From Aquimarina aquimarini (GTDB taxonomy: Bacteria; Bacteroidota; Bacteroidia; Flavobacteriales; Flavobacteriaceae), in assembly GCF_900299535.1 (NCBI RefSeq), contig NZ_OMKE01000001.1, positions 121,148-185,147 on the forward strand: a DNA stretch of 64,000 bases, in the 5' to 3' direction. Under the pieces are notes generated by a model. That model searched no databases, was not told the DNA's origin, and was given only the letters and a program-made list of their open reading frames with translations. The position numbers were made by a program, and so were the translations under genes. The stretch's first letter is position 1. Every line of letters begins with the position of its first letter. Below are positions 36,009 to 45,247 of this stretch, one piece after another.

Positions 36009-37226
36009 ATGAAGGCAGATAAAAGACCAGAAACCGTTCCTTCAGAAGCAATATGGGATGAATCGGATCAGGATTGGGGAGTAGGAAAAGAAAATAAAGA
36101 AGGAGTGAAAATTGGGGAGTGGAATTATTGGTTGCCAGATGGGCGTTTGTATTTAAGAATTGTTTTTGATGAATATGGAGAAGAAATATCTGAAACTTAT
36201 TTTCCTCCAGCTCATGTGCCAAAAGATGCTGTTTGGGATGAAGATGATATGGAGTGGGGACAAGGAGAAAGAAATGAAGAAGGAGATGAAATAGGTGAGT
36301 GGAAATGGTGGTTGGCTCCAACGGGTCATTTATGTTGTCATACCTTTTTTGATAATGAAGGGAATATGGAGTCGGCAAAGAGATATCATCCTAATGGAGA
36401 AATAGCAATGGAGATGTCATATAATAGTGATGGATATGAGATAAGAAACTATTATCGATGTACTCAAGAAACAGAAGAGTATTTTCCTGATGAAGAATGT
36501 AAATTAAAAGGTGTCTGGAAAGCTTCTAGAAAAGTAGGAGTCTCTCCTTTGAATTATAATTTCTACAATAAATCAGGAGAGTTGTTAGATCGACAAGATG
36601 TCGATTTTACCAGATATGTAAAAGGGCCTGATAGCGAAACAGCAATTCAAGCTATAAGGCGTTATGAAAAAGTAATTAAAACTATCCAGAAAGAGGTGGA
36701 TATTACAGAAGATTTTGAAGAAGATCTCGAATTGTACTGGAAGCCTTATTTTTATAAGCAAATATCAGAAGATGAGCTACAAAAGCATGAAATATCTCTA
36801 GGGATTGTATTTCCTCCTAGTTATAAAGAATTTGTGGTAAAATATGGTTTATTGATATTTGGAAAAGAAAGTCAATGTAATAGAAAGATGTTTCTTGATT
36901 ATGAAACTATGACAGATGCACTAAAAGATTATTGGAATATTGATGTAGAAAAAGAAGATTCAATAGAAGCAAAAGAAAGGTTGAATAAGGTATTTATATT
37001 CTCTACGGGCGATGAATCATTGCAAAGCGTGTATTATCATTGTTTAGATTTTAATACTCTTAATAAAGAAACAGGAGAAGTAAGCATTGTAAACTTCAAT
37101 CAAGATGAATGGGGGTATTTTATAGAAGACGAAAGAAAAGAAATGTGTAATACCAGAGGCTTTGACAAACATATAAGAATTTTGGTAGATGAGGCTATAG
37201 ATGATTTATTATCTGAAATAGAATAA
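36009..37226 (+). CDS. SMI1/KNR4-domain protein with N-terminal MORN-like repeats
   Basis: A 405-residue soluble protein. The N-terminal 170 residues hold two copies of a unit: AIWDESDQDWGVGKENKEGVK, then IGEWNYWLPDGRLYLRIVFDEYG; and AVWDEDDMEWGQGERNEEG, then IGEWKWWLAPTGHLCC. The GEWxxW...G...F pattern resembles MORN_2-type repeats. The C-terminal 180 residues carry an SMI1/KNR4 domain (EDELQKHEISLGIVFPPSYKEFVVKYG). That domain often occurs in immunity proteins of polymorphic toxin systems, but no toxin gene is next to it. It is followed 12 bases later by the Crp/Fnr regulator. Confidence 0.8.
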   Translation: MKADKRPETVPSEAIWDESDQDWGVGKENKEGVKIGEWNYWLPDGRLYLRIVFDEYGEEISETYFPPAHVPKDAVWDEDDMEWGQGERNEEGDEIGEWKWWLAPTGHLCCHTFFDNEGNMESAKRYHPNGEIAMEMSYNSDGYEIRNYYRCTQETEEYFPDEECKLKGVWKASRKVGVSPLNYNFYNKSGELLDRQDVDFTRYVKGPDSETAIQAIRRYEKVIKTIQKEVDITEDFEEDLELYWKPYFYKQISEDELQKHEISLGIVFPPSYKEFVVKYGLLIFGKESQCNRKMFLDYETMTDALKDYWNIDVEKEDSIEAKERLNKVFIFSTGDESLQSVYYHCLDFNTLNKETGEVSIVNFNQDEWGYFIEDERKEMCNTRGFDKHIRILVDEAIDDLLSEIE

Positions 37227-37238
37227 ATAGTATTAAAA

Positions 37239-37844
37239 ATGATAACTGATAAAGAGGCATGTATTGTAGAACTCAAATCAAAATTCGAAAGTTATGCTTC
37301 TATAGAGCAAGAATCCTGGTTGTTGATGCGATCCATCATTAGTTTTCAAACATTGAAAAGAGAAGAAGTTTTGCTTAGGCATGGAGAGGTCGCAAAGAAC
37401 TTTTATTACGTGTGTAGGGGAGCATTAAGAGCATATTTTACTAATAGTGATGGGGATACGTATAATAAAAATATTTTTCTTGAAAATGATTTTGCAGGAT
37501 CAACAGTATCCTATTTACAAAAGACACCTTCAGCTTTTACATTAGAAGCCTTAGAAGATTCTGTATTAATAGCTATTAATTATAAGAAATATAGAGATCT
37601 CATTACAAAAAAAGAAGATCTCAAAAATTTCTATATCGCTTATCTCGAAAAAAACTGGGTAATAGAAAAAGAGCAAAGAGAAATCTCTTTGGTTATGGAG
37701 AATGCAACACAAAGATATCTTCAACTTTTACAAGAATATCCAAATATAGATCAAAGAATACCACAATTACATATAGCATCACATATTGGAGTAACGCCTA
37801 CTCAGCTTAGTAGAATAAGAAAAGAGATAAAGAAAAATTCTTGA
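37239..37844 (+). CDS. Crp/Fnr family transcriptional regulator
   Basis: A 201-residue protein with an N-terminal cyclic-nucleotide-binding-type beta roll (LLRHGEVAKNFYYVCRGALRAYF) and a short C-terminal winged helix-turn-helix (HIASHIGVTPTQLSRIRKEI). The phosphate-binding RxS core of cAMP-binding proteins is not apparent, so its ligand may differ. It lies 12 bases downstream of the SMI1/KNR4 gene. The oxidoreductase and YdcZ-like transporter downstream could be targets, as in many Bacteroidetes Crp-like loci; this is inference. Confidence 0.9.
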   Translation: MITDKEACIVELKSKFESYASIEQESWLLMRSIISFQTLKREEVLLRHGEVAKNFYYVCRGALRAYFTNSDGDTYNKNIFLENDFAGSTVSYLQKTPSAFTLEALEDSVLIAINYKKYRDLITKKEDLKNFYIAYLEKNWVIEKEQREISLVMENATQRYLQLLQEYPNIDQRIPQLHIASHIGVTPTQLSRIRKEIKKNS

Positions 37845-37881
37845 ATCAACATATGTAAATGCATAGCTGAGTACTCTATTT

Positions 37882-37889
37882 TATTTTTG
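37882..37889 (+). promoter_or_regulatory. -7 element of the oxidoreductase gene
   Basis: TATTTTTG matches TAnnTTTG exactly, 18 bases before the ATG at 37908. No clear -33 TTG. Confidence 0.55.
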
Positions 37890-37907
37890 TGCTAAATTAA
37901 GATAGAT

Positions 37908-38537
37908 ATGACAGTATTACAGAACCAAGAATGGCGTTATGCCACAAAACTTTTTGATCCTTCAAAAAAAATATCTGATATAGATTTAGCTACAATAAAA
38001 GAAGTACTTCGGTTATCAGCATCTTCGTATGGTCTTCAGTTGTATAAGATATTAATCATACAAAATCAAGAATTGAGAGAGGAGTTAAAGAAATTTTCAT
38101 GGAACCAAAACCAGATAACAGATGCATCTCATCTCATTGTATTTTGTAACTATACTACGGTAACAGATCAAGATATAGATCAATATATAGGACTCAAAGA
38201 GGTAATGACACAAGCAAGTAAGAATGATTTGGTACAGTATGGCGATTTTATAAAAAGTAAAATTAAAGAAAAGTCAAAATCAGAAATTGCTCATTGGACT
38301 GCTTTACAAACTTATATTGTTCTTAGTAATTTATTGAATGTTTGCGCTGATCTTAAAATTGATGCTTGCCCAATAGAAGGGTTTGTTTCTGAGAAATATA
38401 ATGAAATATTAAAGCTTACAGAAAAAGGGTTAAGTACAGCGGTTATTGCGACAATAGGGTATCGATCAGATCAGGATCAAACACAATTTACACCAAAAAC
38501 GAGAAAACCTGCTGATAAATTATTTGAAACTCTATGA
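37908..38537 (+). CDS. NAD(P)H-dependent nitroreductase-family oxidoreductase
   Basis: A 209-residue flavin nitroreductase-fold protein. Its N-terminus WRYATKLFDPSKKISD and RLSASSYGLQLYKILIIQN, and the later HWTALQTYIVLSNLLNVCADL, match the NfsB-like group that binds FMN and reduces nitroaromatics or quinones with NAD(P)H. The C-terminal TIGYRSDQDQ is the usual end segment. The stop overlaps the start of the DMT gene (ATGA), so the two are translationally coupled. Confidence 0.92.
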   Translation: MTVLQNQEWRYATKLFDPSKKISDIDLATIKEVLRLSASSYGLQLYKILIIQNQELREELKKFSWNQNQITDASHLIVFCNYTTVTDQDIDQYIGLKEVMTQASKNDLVQYGDFIKSKIKEKSKSEIAHWTALQTYIVLSNLLNVCADLKIDACPIEGFVSEKYNEILKLTEKGLSTAVIATIGYRSDQDQTQFTPKTRKPADKLFETL

Positions 38538-38983
38538 ATCAGTATGTCTTGGTAGTTTTAGCTTTTGTAGGAGGTGTATTTCTGGCAATGCAAGGGGGAT
38601 TGAATGCGCATCTTGGAGTGATTTTAAAAAACCCATTAATGGCATCTGCTGTAGCTTTTTTTAGCAGTCTAGTTTTTGCATTTATATGTATAGTTGTAAG
38701 TGTAAGAGATGTGCCAAATTTGAGTGAATTAAAGGAAGTGCCTGTTTATTTATGGTTTACAGGTGGATTATGTAGTGTTATTGGAGTTAGCATATATTAT
38801 TATACAATTCCAAAATTAGGTATTGCAACAATGATCTCACTTGGACTATGTGGACAGCTAGTTTTTTCATTATTCGCGGGTCAGTTTGGGTGGTTGAACT
38901 TGCCTATAGAACCTATGACACTCAAAAGAATAATAGGAGTAGTCTCGATGAGTATAGGGATTATACTTATTACCATAAAGTAA
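38534..38983 (+). CDS. DMT-superfamily transporter, YdcZ/DUF606 type
   Basis: A 149-residue protein with five membrane helices and the half-length architecture of the YdcZ family. Its first helix contains GGVFLAMQGGLNAHLG, the family's signature. Half-size transporters of this kind act as dimers. The substrate is unknown. ATGA overlap with the oxidoreductase gene suggests a shared pathway, perhaps export of a reduced compound. Confidence 0.9.
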   Translation: MNQYVLVVLAFVGGVFLAMQGGLNAHLGVILKNPLMASAVAFFSSLVFAFICIVVSVRDVPNLSELKEVPVYLWFTGGLCSVIGVSIYYYTIPKLGIATMISLGLCGQLVFSLFAGQFGWLNLPIEPMTLKRIIGVVSMSIGIILITIK

Positions 38984-39028
38984 AATCATCGCAAATTTTC
39001 ATATTAAAATAATAATATAATTAAATAC

Positions 39029-39760
39029 ATGAAAGAAATGTCAAAAATGATAGTGTCTAATATCAATAACCTTACCTCTTTATGGAAAACAGCAGGTGTT
39101 CCTTTTGATACTTATACAACAACGCCAGAATTTGACTATTGTTTAGCAATAAAAAAAGGAGATTGGCCTAATAGATTGTGGTTTCATAAGAAAGTAGAGC
39201 AAAAAAATATTGACTTGACTAAAGAAAAAATAAGAACCTCAGGTTTGGTTGTTCCTCATTGGGATATAAAAGGAGGTGATTCATATCAACTTTTTGAAAA
39301 AAATGGATTCAAGCTAAAATTTGAACAAGTAGGAATGCATTTAAGATTACATGATTTTTTTGAGATAGAAAAAACAGTTACCATAAAACCAGTTACAAAA
39401 GAGGAAGAAGCAAGCATATGGGCAGAATTATATCCTATGGCATTTGGATATAGGATATCTTCTGAAATATTGATGAGAACTCAAAAAGATATTCAATATC
39501 ATTTAGCATATTACCAAAATCAACCTATTGCAACAATAATAGTACATCAAACTGGCAAAATCACAGGAGTGCATGGTATTGGTGTTATCCCAACAATGAG
39601 AAAAAGAGGGTTTGCTGGGCAAATCATGAAATTATTAATAAACGATGCTATTACTAGAGGAAGTGAGTATATGACATTACAAGCCTCTGCGATGGGAAAA
39701 AATATATATCTCGGTTTAGGGTTTGAAGAACAATTTATAATAAAGAACTATATAATATGA
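39029..39760 (+). CDS. GNAT family N-acetyltransferase
   Basis: A 243-residue protein. The C-terminal domain contains HGIGVIPTMRKRGFAGQIMKLLINDAI, a canonical motif A, and LQASAMGKNIYLGLGFEEQ, the usual last strand. The N-terminal 120 residues are weakly conserved, possibly a degenerate GNAT lobe. The substrate is unknown. It is 45 bases after the DMT gene and ends at a shared terminator with the convergent PepSY gene. Confidence 0.88.
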   Translation: MKEMSKMIVSNINNLTSLWKTAGVPFDTYTTTPEFDYCLAIKKGDWPNRLWFHKKVEQKNIDLTKEKIRTSGLVVPHWDIKGGDSYQLFEKNGFKLKFEQVGMHLRLHDFFEIEKTVTIKPVTKEEEASIWAELYPMAFGYRISSEILMRTQKDIQYHLAYYQNQPIATIIVHQTGKITGVHGIGVIPTMRKRGFAGQIMKLLINDAITRGSEYMTLQASAMGKNIYLGLGFEEQFIIKNYII

Positions 39761-39763
39761 TAA

Positions 39764-39792
39764 AAGCTCAGGTCTGATAAGGACCTGAGCTT
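39764..39792. terminator. Bidirectional hairpin between convergent genes
   Basis: AAGCTCAGGTC and GACCTGAGCTT form a perfect 11-bp stem around TGATAAG. It lies between the GNAT stop (39760) and PepSY stop (39809). T-runs are short on both sides. Confidence 0.75.
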
Positions 39793-39808
39793 GTTAGATA
39801 CATATGGT

Positions 39809-41893
39809 TTAGTTATTTTCTTTTTTCCATTTATGTAAATTGATAACGAGTAGGATACTAGCTACTGCCATCAATAAAAGAATCCATATTTCTGAGTAAT
39901 TGGAGGCTTCATGCATAATTGCTTCTGCCACATGGTATACATTAAAAAGCGCAACGATGATTGCCCATATAAATGAGGTCCATCGAAACCATTTTTGAGA
40001 TAGTTGCACTGTGAGCACAGCAAACAAAAAGGCAAGACCTTCCATCAAGATACGCCATTGATGTGCCCAAAAAGGAGTTTCTCCTGTAGAGCCTTCAATA
40101 AATACAGATTCATTAAAGAATACAGTCGCTAGTCCATAAATATGGTGAAATATAAATCCTAGGATGATAAGCATCCATAATACAATAATTTTTGTTTTCA
40201 TAGGGAGATAGTTTGAATTGTTTTGTTCTACTTCTGATGATTCACTTACTAGAGAGGTATCTATACTTTGCCTAGTAAGTTGTCTTTCTTCTTCTTTTAA
40301 AGAAGCAATGTTTTTATAGTCTATAGGGTTTTTGTTGTATGCGCTTTGCTCTTTTACCTGAGGTTGTATTTTAAAATAAAAGATCAAAGAAAATACTGCT
40401 ATGATAATCCATAGAAGGTCAATAAATAAGATATCAAATTGATGATTGGTATAGGTATCCCATATCCAATTCCCTGATACAAACCCATTAATAATTGGAA
40501 TTAAAAAACCAAATATTGCACCAAGTAATAGGCTGCATTTGTTTGTGAAATAATTATCTCTTTTGAACCTAAAAAATAGAATTGTGATTAACCATGTAAT
40601 GAAATAGAAGTAGTAAATAGCAGTTAACTTATCTTCAAAATGTCCATTTGATATTTTGACAAATATAAATGCCAGTGCAGTAACAGGAAGCATTGATAAG
40701 CAGATTGCCATATAGATATGTCCTACTTTGGCAGTGTATAATCGTTGACTAATCGTCATATTCTTTTTATTACGCGCTTCGATCCAAATTAAAACACCTG
40801 TAATAATGACGAAGCAAGTAATCAATGCTAGAATAAAATACGCGATTCTTACAGCAATATTTCCATAATCAGCAAAATGAAGACGTCCTAGTACTCGTTG
40901 AACATCTTCTTTGTAAACCGTTTCATAGGGGTCTTTTTCTACTTCAATTTTCCCTTTTGTAATCGTATAAGAAAGACGTCCTTTACCAATAAAACGTTGA
41001 TCACTTTCCAATTCTCCATTCAAAATATATTTCATATTGGTTCCTCCGTAATTACGAATAAACCCTTTTTTTAGATGAAAGTTATCCCAACGATTCGATG
41101 CTTGCTGAGCAAATTTATTGAATTCAGGAATATTTTGATCCGTCTTTTTAATCCACTCAAAAACTTCACTTTCTGGACGTAAATCTTTTATAAGTTTATC
41201 TTGATCGCCATTGTATAGAAAATTTGCGGGAATAAGTACCAATAGACTTAAACAGAAATATACACCTGTTACGGCAAAGATAAATTGAAAAGGTAGTCCT
41301 ATTATTCCTAAAGCCGTATGTGCATCTGTCCAAAGGCGTTTTAGCGTGGCTCTGGGATTGAAAGCATAAAAATTAGGGATAATTTTTTTCCAGTGAACAA
41401 TAACACCTGTGACAATAGCGAATAAGAAAAATAAGGATACAAAACCAGCAAGATATATACCTATATAAGAGAACTGATCAAAGAAGTGTAATCGATATAA
41501 GAATTCACCTAGACTATAATACTCGGTATATGATTGTGTTTCTAATGAATTAATGTCTAAATATAAATAATGATACTCTTTTCCTTTTTCGGATGCCAAG
41601 GAATCTTTGCTAACATCCATAGATACATAAAGTTTATTAGCTTGAGTCTCTATGTTAAACTGAATATCCCTACCAGTTAATTCATATTCGGTATCTAATT
41701 TTTTTAGTATATGATCATAATCAATGTCTTTTCCTTCAATATGTGTTTTTGTTTTTCCCTCTTCCCATATTGTGATTTCTTCCCTAAACAATGCAAATGC
41801 ACCTGCAAAGAAAATTACGTATAATGCAAAACTTATAACAATGCCACTTACAGTATGTGTGTTGAATAATACGTTGTGATTTCTTTTATTCAT
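39809..41893 (-). CDS. PepSY-domain membrane protein (siderophore/iron reductase-like)
   Basis: A 694-residue integral membrane protein. The N-terminal part contains a PepSY-associated helix (NVLFNTHTVSGIVISFALYVIFFAGAFALF), PepSY-type periplasmic segments and more helices (GVIVHWKK, LHFADYG), followed by a C-terminal block of helices. Such proteins cluster with TonB-dependent siderophore receptors and are thought to reduce ferric siderophores. Its start overlaps the stop of the next upstream gene (41893) by one base, placing it in the siderophore receptor operon. Confidence 0.85.
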   Translation of the reverse strand: MNKRNHNVLFNTHTVSGIVISFALYVIFFAGAFALFREEITIWEEGKTKTHIEGKDIDYDHILKKLDTEYELTGRDIQFNIETQANKLYVSMDVSKDSLASEKGKEYHYLYLDINSLETQSYTEYYSLGEFLYRLHFFDQFSYIGIYLAGFVSLFFLFAIVTGVIVHWKKIIPNFYAFNPRATLKRLWTDAHTALGIIGLPFQFIFAVTGVYFCLSLLVLIPANFLYNGDQDKLIKDLRPESEVFEWIKKTDQNIPEFNKFAQQASNRWDNFHLKKGFIRNYGGTNMKYILNGELESDQRFIGKGRLSYTITKGKIEVEKDPYETVYKEDVQRVLGRLHFADYGNIAVRIAYFILALITCFVIITGVLIWIEARNKKNMTISQRLYTAKVGHIYMAICLSMLPVTALAFIFVKISNGHFEDKLTAIYYFYFITWLITILFFRFKRDNYFTNKCSLLLGAIFGFLIPIINGFVSGNWIWDTYTNHQFDILFIDLLWIIIAVFSLIFYFKIQPQVKEQSAYNKNPIDYKNIASLKEEERQLTRQSIDTSLVSESSEVEQNNSNYLPMKTKIIVLWMLIILGFIFHHIYGLATVFFNESVFIEGSTGETPFWAHQWRILMEGLAFLFAVLTVQLSQKWFRWTSFIWAIIVALFNVYHVAEAIMHEASNYSEIWILLLMAVASILLVINLHKWKKENN

Positions 41894-42195
41894 TAGATAA
41901 ATGGATTATTTTGATTTCCTAAATAATATATTCCAAAGAGTACTCCTGTGATAGTAAGGTATAATAGCCAAGCTTTCCATCCATTTTTGAATAAGAAAGG
42001 GATAATCAAAAACGTACACCAGATAATAAATGAAGTGAATATTGATGAAATTAAAATTTCTTTAGGATTAGGTAAAAATAGTGGTAAGCACATATGCAAT
42101 AAAGCACTGATAATATAACCACCTACTATTCCTGCCGAAATTTTGGCAAATTGCTGCCAAGGTGATTTATTTAAATATTTAGGGTTTGCTGGCAT
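41893..42195 (-). CDS. Small membrane protein, possibly siderophore-associated (DUF3649-like)
   Basis: A 100-residue protein with three predicted helices (GGYIISALLHMCLPLFL, TSFIIWCTFLIIPFLF, LLYLTITGVLFGIYYLG). In size, topology and position between a siderophore receptor and a PepSY protein it resembles DUF3649-type iron-uptake accessory proteins, but I am not certain of the family. TAATG-type overlap with the PepSY gene. The gap to the receptor contains a 16-bp hairpin. Confidence 0.75.
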   Translation of the reverse strand: MPANPKYLNKSPWQQFAKISAGIVGGYIISALLHMCLPLFLPNPKEILISSIFTSFIIWCTFLIIPFLFKNGWKAWLLYLTITGVLFGIYYLGNQNNPFI

Positions 42196-42308
42196 AGTTT
42201 AGAATATAAATTAGAAGATTAAAAATGTGTAAAATAGAATTCGAAATAAACCTGTATAGTAATTTTTATAATGAAATATTAGTACTAATAACTATCTGTT
42301 TGTTATAA

Positions 42309-42348
42309 CCCAAATAACTCTAAGCTGTTTTACTTAGAGTTATTTGGG
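42309..42348. repeat. Perfect 16-bp stem-loop between siderophore receptor and accessory genes
   Basis: CCCAAATAACTCTAAG at 42309-42324 and CTTAGAGTTATTTGGG at 42333-42348 are exact inverse complements around an 8-base loop. It follows the receptor stop at 42385 on the minus strand. There is no T-run on that strand, so it is more likely an RNA-stabilising or attenuating stem inside the operon than a full terminator. Confidence 0.8.
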
Positions 42349-42384
42349 GTTTCAAATATGAATTAATATCAACTATAAGAGGTG

Positions 42385-44868
42385 TTAAAACTTATATGAT
42401 ATAGTACCCAAAAATGCACGTGGCGCTTGTGGGTTTATTGTGCTCCAACCTTTATAGTACTCTTCGTCTGTAAGATTATTAGCTTTTATACCTATTCTGA
42501 ATTTTTTAGCATCATAATATAATGAAGCATTTACTATAGTGTATTCAGGAAGTGTAAATTGACCAGAGGTATTATTGTTTAGTGTGAAGTATTCAGAAGC
42601 TCCATTAAAACCAGCTCCGATACCAAAGTTTTCTAAAAATGTTCCTTTTTGGAATTTATAATCTGCCCAAAAATTATAAAGAGTTTCTGGTCCAGCTTCT
42701 TCTGGTCTAGTATCTTTTAAAACATCAAAATCAGTACTAGAAATCTCACTTTCATTATAAGAATAAGAGGCTCTTATATTTAATCCATTAATAGGAGTTG
42801 CATTAATTTCAATTTCAACTCCTTGGCTTATTGTTTCATCAATAGAAATTCTTCGTACTAATAATGGGTCGGTAGGATCGGGAGCATCTTTATCATTCAC
42901 TATGATATGATAATAACTAATTCCTGCATTAAGTTTACCGTTGAACAAATTGGTTTTAACCCCAGCTTCAAATTGCTCTGATTTTAAAGGATCAAAAGTC
43001 GTTACAGTACCATCAGTACCAACATTAGGATCAACATTGATAAAACCAGTCTGGTAATTAGCAAATAAAGATAGTTTGTTTAATATAGGTTGATATACAA
43101 TTCCTGCAGTTGGAGAAAATGTTGTTTTAGTATAGTCATCCAAAGGTTCGTTCTCGTCACCATCCTGATCAAAATAGTTTAAACGTAATCCAATCATTGC
43201 AGATAAGTTGGGAGAAAAATTGATTACATCAGATGCGTATGCAGCAAAAGTTTGAGATTTAGTATCGATAATAGTAGCAGGCATCAAATCAAAAATAGGA
43301 TCAAGTTCTGCTCTGGTAATTCTATAATTACTGTTTGGTGTAAAAGGGGTTGGTAACACCTCTCCATTTGGTAAAAAGAAAGCATCAAAAAATGGAAACC
43401 CTGGAAGATTAGGATTGCTAAATTTGTTGCGAAACCCACTGGATTTTGTGAAATAATCCAAACCGAGTACCATTCTGTTACGTATTTTACCGATTTTAAA
43501 ATCTCCTATGAAATTCTGTTGAACGTTTATAGTAGAGGCATATTCATCTCTTTTGTCTATTACTCTGGTAAGTACATCTTGTTGTAAAAGTTGATTGGCA
43601 AAAGCTTGAGTATTAGGGTCAGGAGAAGCTAATAATGGTACTGCCGCCCCTTCTACTATATATTGGTAATATCCATCACTATCTGTATTACTAGTGGCTA
43701 CTATAGTTTGAGAAGTCCATTGGTCAGAAATTTTGTAATCTCCTACTGCTCGTGTAGTCAAGGTAGGTACTGTCAAGAAGATATCATCATTGGTAAATGA
43801 TTTATCATTATCGAGTCCAAATTCTTCAATAGTATTAGAAACCAATGGATACCCTCTACGTAAGAAAATCATTAAAGGATTGGTTTGTTTAGTACGTGAA
43901 TATTCAATACCAAAAGAAAGATTAAGTCGATTATTTACTCTATATGAAAGAGAAGGTGCAATAAAGAATGTTTTTTTGAACCCTGCATCCTGAAAACTAT
44001 CTTGTGTAAGATAAGAAGTGTTTAATCTAAAATAAAGATTTTCTGAATTTCCTAGAGGAGTATTGATATCTACAGATACTCGATGTGTATTAAAAGAACC
44101 TCCAGTGTAAGTAACACTTCCTCCAAAGCCTTGATATGGTTTTTTGGTAACTACGTTAATTAGCCCTCCTAATGATGGCACAGTACTACCAAAAAGGGTA
44201 GCGGTAGGGCCTTTTAATACTTCTATACGTTCTATATAAGAAGGATCAACAGCACTAAATGTAAACCCAGGAAGACCATCAATAAATGAAGATTGGCCAG
44301 AAAAACCTCTCATACTGTAATAACTGGTCCCTTGACCAGAACGTCCTGTAGCTTCCCAAAGTTTATTGACTCCAGCAGCATTGATTAAAGCATCGTCAAA
44401 ACTAGTTACTAGTTGAGATTCTAATAACTCAGAAGTAACTGTACTGTATACTTGAGGGTTTTCTAAATCTTTTAATGGTAATTTAGCTACATATGCTGTC
44501 TTTTTTCTAGAAAATTTATTCGCTTGTTCTCCTACCAGAAAGACTTCTGATAGTATTTCATTTCCTTCATATAAAATGATAGCCCCCAGTTCTTTTGTTT
44601 CGTTATTAGCTATTGTAAGAGAGAACTCTCTGGTTTTAAATCCTAAATAAGACACTACTAGTGTATGGTCCCCATTAGGTATGTTTGCTATTTCAAAAAT
44701 TCCATTTTCATTGGTTTGTACTCCTCGAGTTGAGTTTTTTATTAATACGTTAACTCCAGATAATACAGCTTGAGTATTATCGGATATTGTTCCTTTGACT
44801 GTCCCATTTTGGGAAAACCCAAAGACGCCTAGGGTTAAAAAGAATAAGATTGATAATTGATTTTTCAT
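42385..44868 (-). CDS. TonB-dependent siderophore receptor
   Basis: An 827-residue outer-membrane receptor with signal peptide, an N-terminal CarboxypepD-regulatory-like domain (NGTVKGTISDNTQAVLSGVN, then LVVSYLGFKTREFSL), a plug domain (RIEVLKGPTATLFGSTVPSLGGLINVVTKKP) and a 22-strand barrel ending in LGTISYKF. The RIEVLKGPxATLFG and GLINVVTKKP pattern is that of the siderophore class (FhuA/FecA-like). It imports ferric chelates using TonB energy. The promoter carries a Fur-like palindrome, suggesting iron control. Confidence 0.93.
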   Translation of the reverse strand: MKNQLSILFFLTLGVFGFSQNGTVKGTISDNTQAVLSGVNVLIKNSTRGVQTNENGIFEIANIPNGDHTLVVSYLGFKTREFSLTIANNETKELGAIILYEGNEILSEVFLVGEQANKFSRKKTAYVAKLPLKDLENPQVYSTVTSELLESQLVTSFDDALINAAGVNKLWEATGRSGQGTSYYSMRGFSGQSSFIDGLPGFTFSAVDPSYIERIEVLKGPTATLFGSTVPSLGGLINVVTKKPYQGFGGSVTYTGGSFNTHRVSVDINTPLGNSENLYFRLNTSYLTQDSFQDAGFKKTFFIAPSLSYRVNNRLNLSFGIEYSRTKQTNPLMIFLRRGYPLVSNTIEEFGLDNDKSFTNDDIFLTVPTLTTRAVGDYKISDQWTSQTIVATSNTDSDGYYQYIVEGAAVPLLASPDPNTQAFANQLLQQDVLTRVIDKRDEYASTINVQQNFIGDFKIGKIRNRMVLGLDYFTKSSGFRNKFSNPNLPGFPFFDAFFLPNGEVLPTPFTPNSNYRITRAELDPIFDLMPATIIDTKSQTFAAYASDVINFSPNLSAMIGLRLNYFDQDGDENEPLDDYTKTTFSPTAGIVYQPILNKLSLFANYQTGFINVDPNVGTDGTVTTFDPLKSEQFEAGVKTNLFNGKLNAGISYYHIIVNDKDAPDPTDPLLVRRISIDETISQGVEIEINATPINGLNIRASYSYNESEISSTDFDVLKDTRPEEAGPETLYNFWADYKFQKGTFLENFGIGAGFNGASEYFTLNNNTSGQFTLPEYTIVNASLYYDAKKFRIGIKANNLTDEEYYKGWSTINPQAPRAFLGTISYKF

Positions 44869-45247
44869 TACTTTTATTTGTTATTTTAAGTAGTCCATTT
44901 CGCGCAAATGTAGTGGGGTGATGATAATTATCCAAGATTATTTGTAATAAATCTAAATAAAAATAGAATTCATTAAGAGATTGTTAGGTAAATAAGAAGA
45001 TTACTATGATTTTTTATATGATTATTAATTTTTACTTAATAATTTAAAGTAACAGAAAGGCTTTTTATACCAGTTTTTATTTGAATTTGGTTAAATGGGA
45101 GGGGGAGGTTTTTAATTTAGTTAAAAAGAAAAATTGAATAGAGTTATTTCAAAGTTAGAATACTATGTAACTGTGTAGAAAAGTAACAGGCTACCTTCAA
45201 CCTTTTTTTTGTGAAGAATTATTGGTTTAGATAAAAAGAGCTTCTTG
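44869..45247. other. Intergenic region upstream of the siderophore receptor (379 bases)
   Basis: Contains the receptor promoter at 44905-44935 on the minus strand. The remaining 300 bases have no open frame, RNA gene or terminator that I can recognise. Confidence 0.6.
44905..44935 (-). promoter_or_regulatory. Promoter of the siderophore receptor with a Fur-like palindrome in its spacer
   Basis: On the minus strand TTG (44935-44933) and TACATTTG (44912-44905) are 20 bases apart, a full Bacteroidetes promoter. The palindrome GATAATTATC at 44923-44932 lies between the two elements. GATAAT repeats are the basis of Fur boxes, and this is where a repressor would block RNA polymerase. The whole 19-bp Fur box is not complete. 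Confidence 0.6.

Noticed and set aside
35962..36378. 138-codon minus-strand frame opposite the SMI1/KNR4 gene
   Set aside because: It is a Leu/His/Pro-rich shadow of the real coding strand with no promoter or homology pattern.
37239..38983. Crp/Fnr, oxidoreductase and DMT transporter as a defence or toxin system with the SMI1/KNR4 gene
   Set aside because: No nuclease, toxin, helicase or mobile element is nearby; the gene set looks like ordinary redox/efflux functions.
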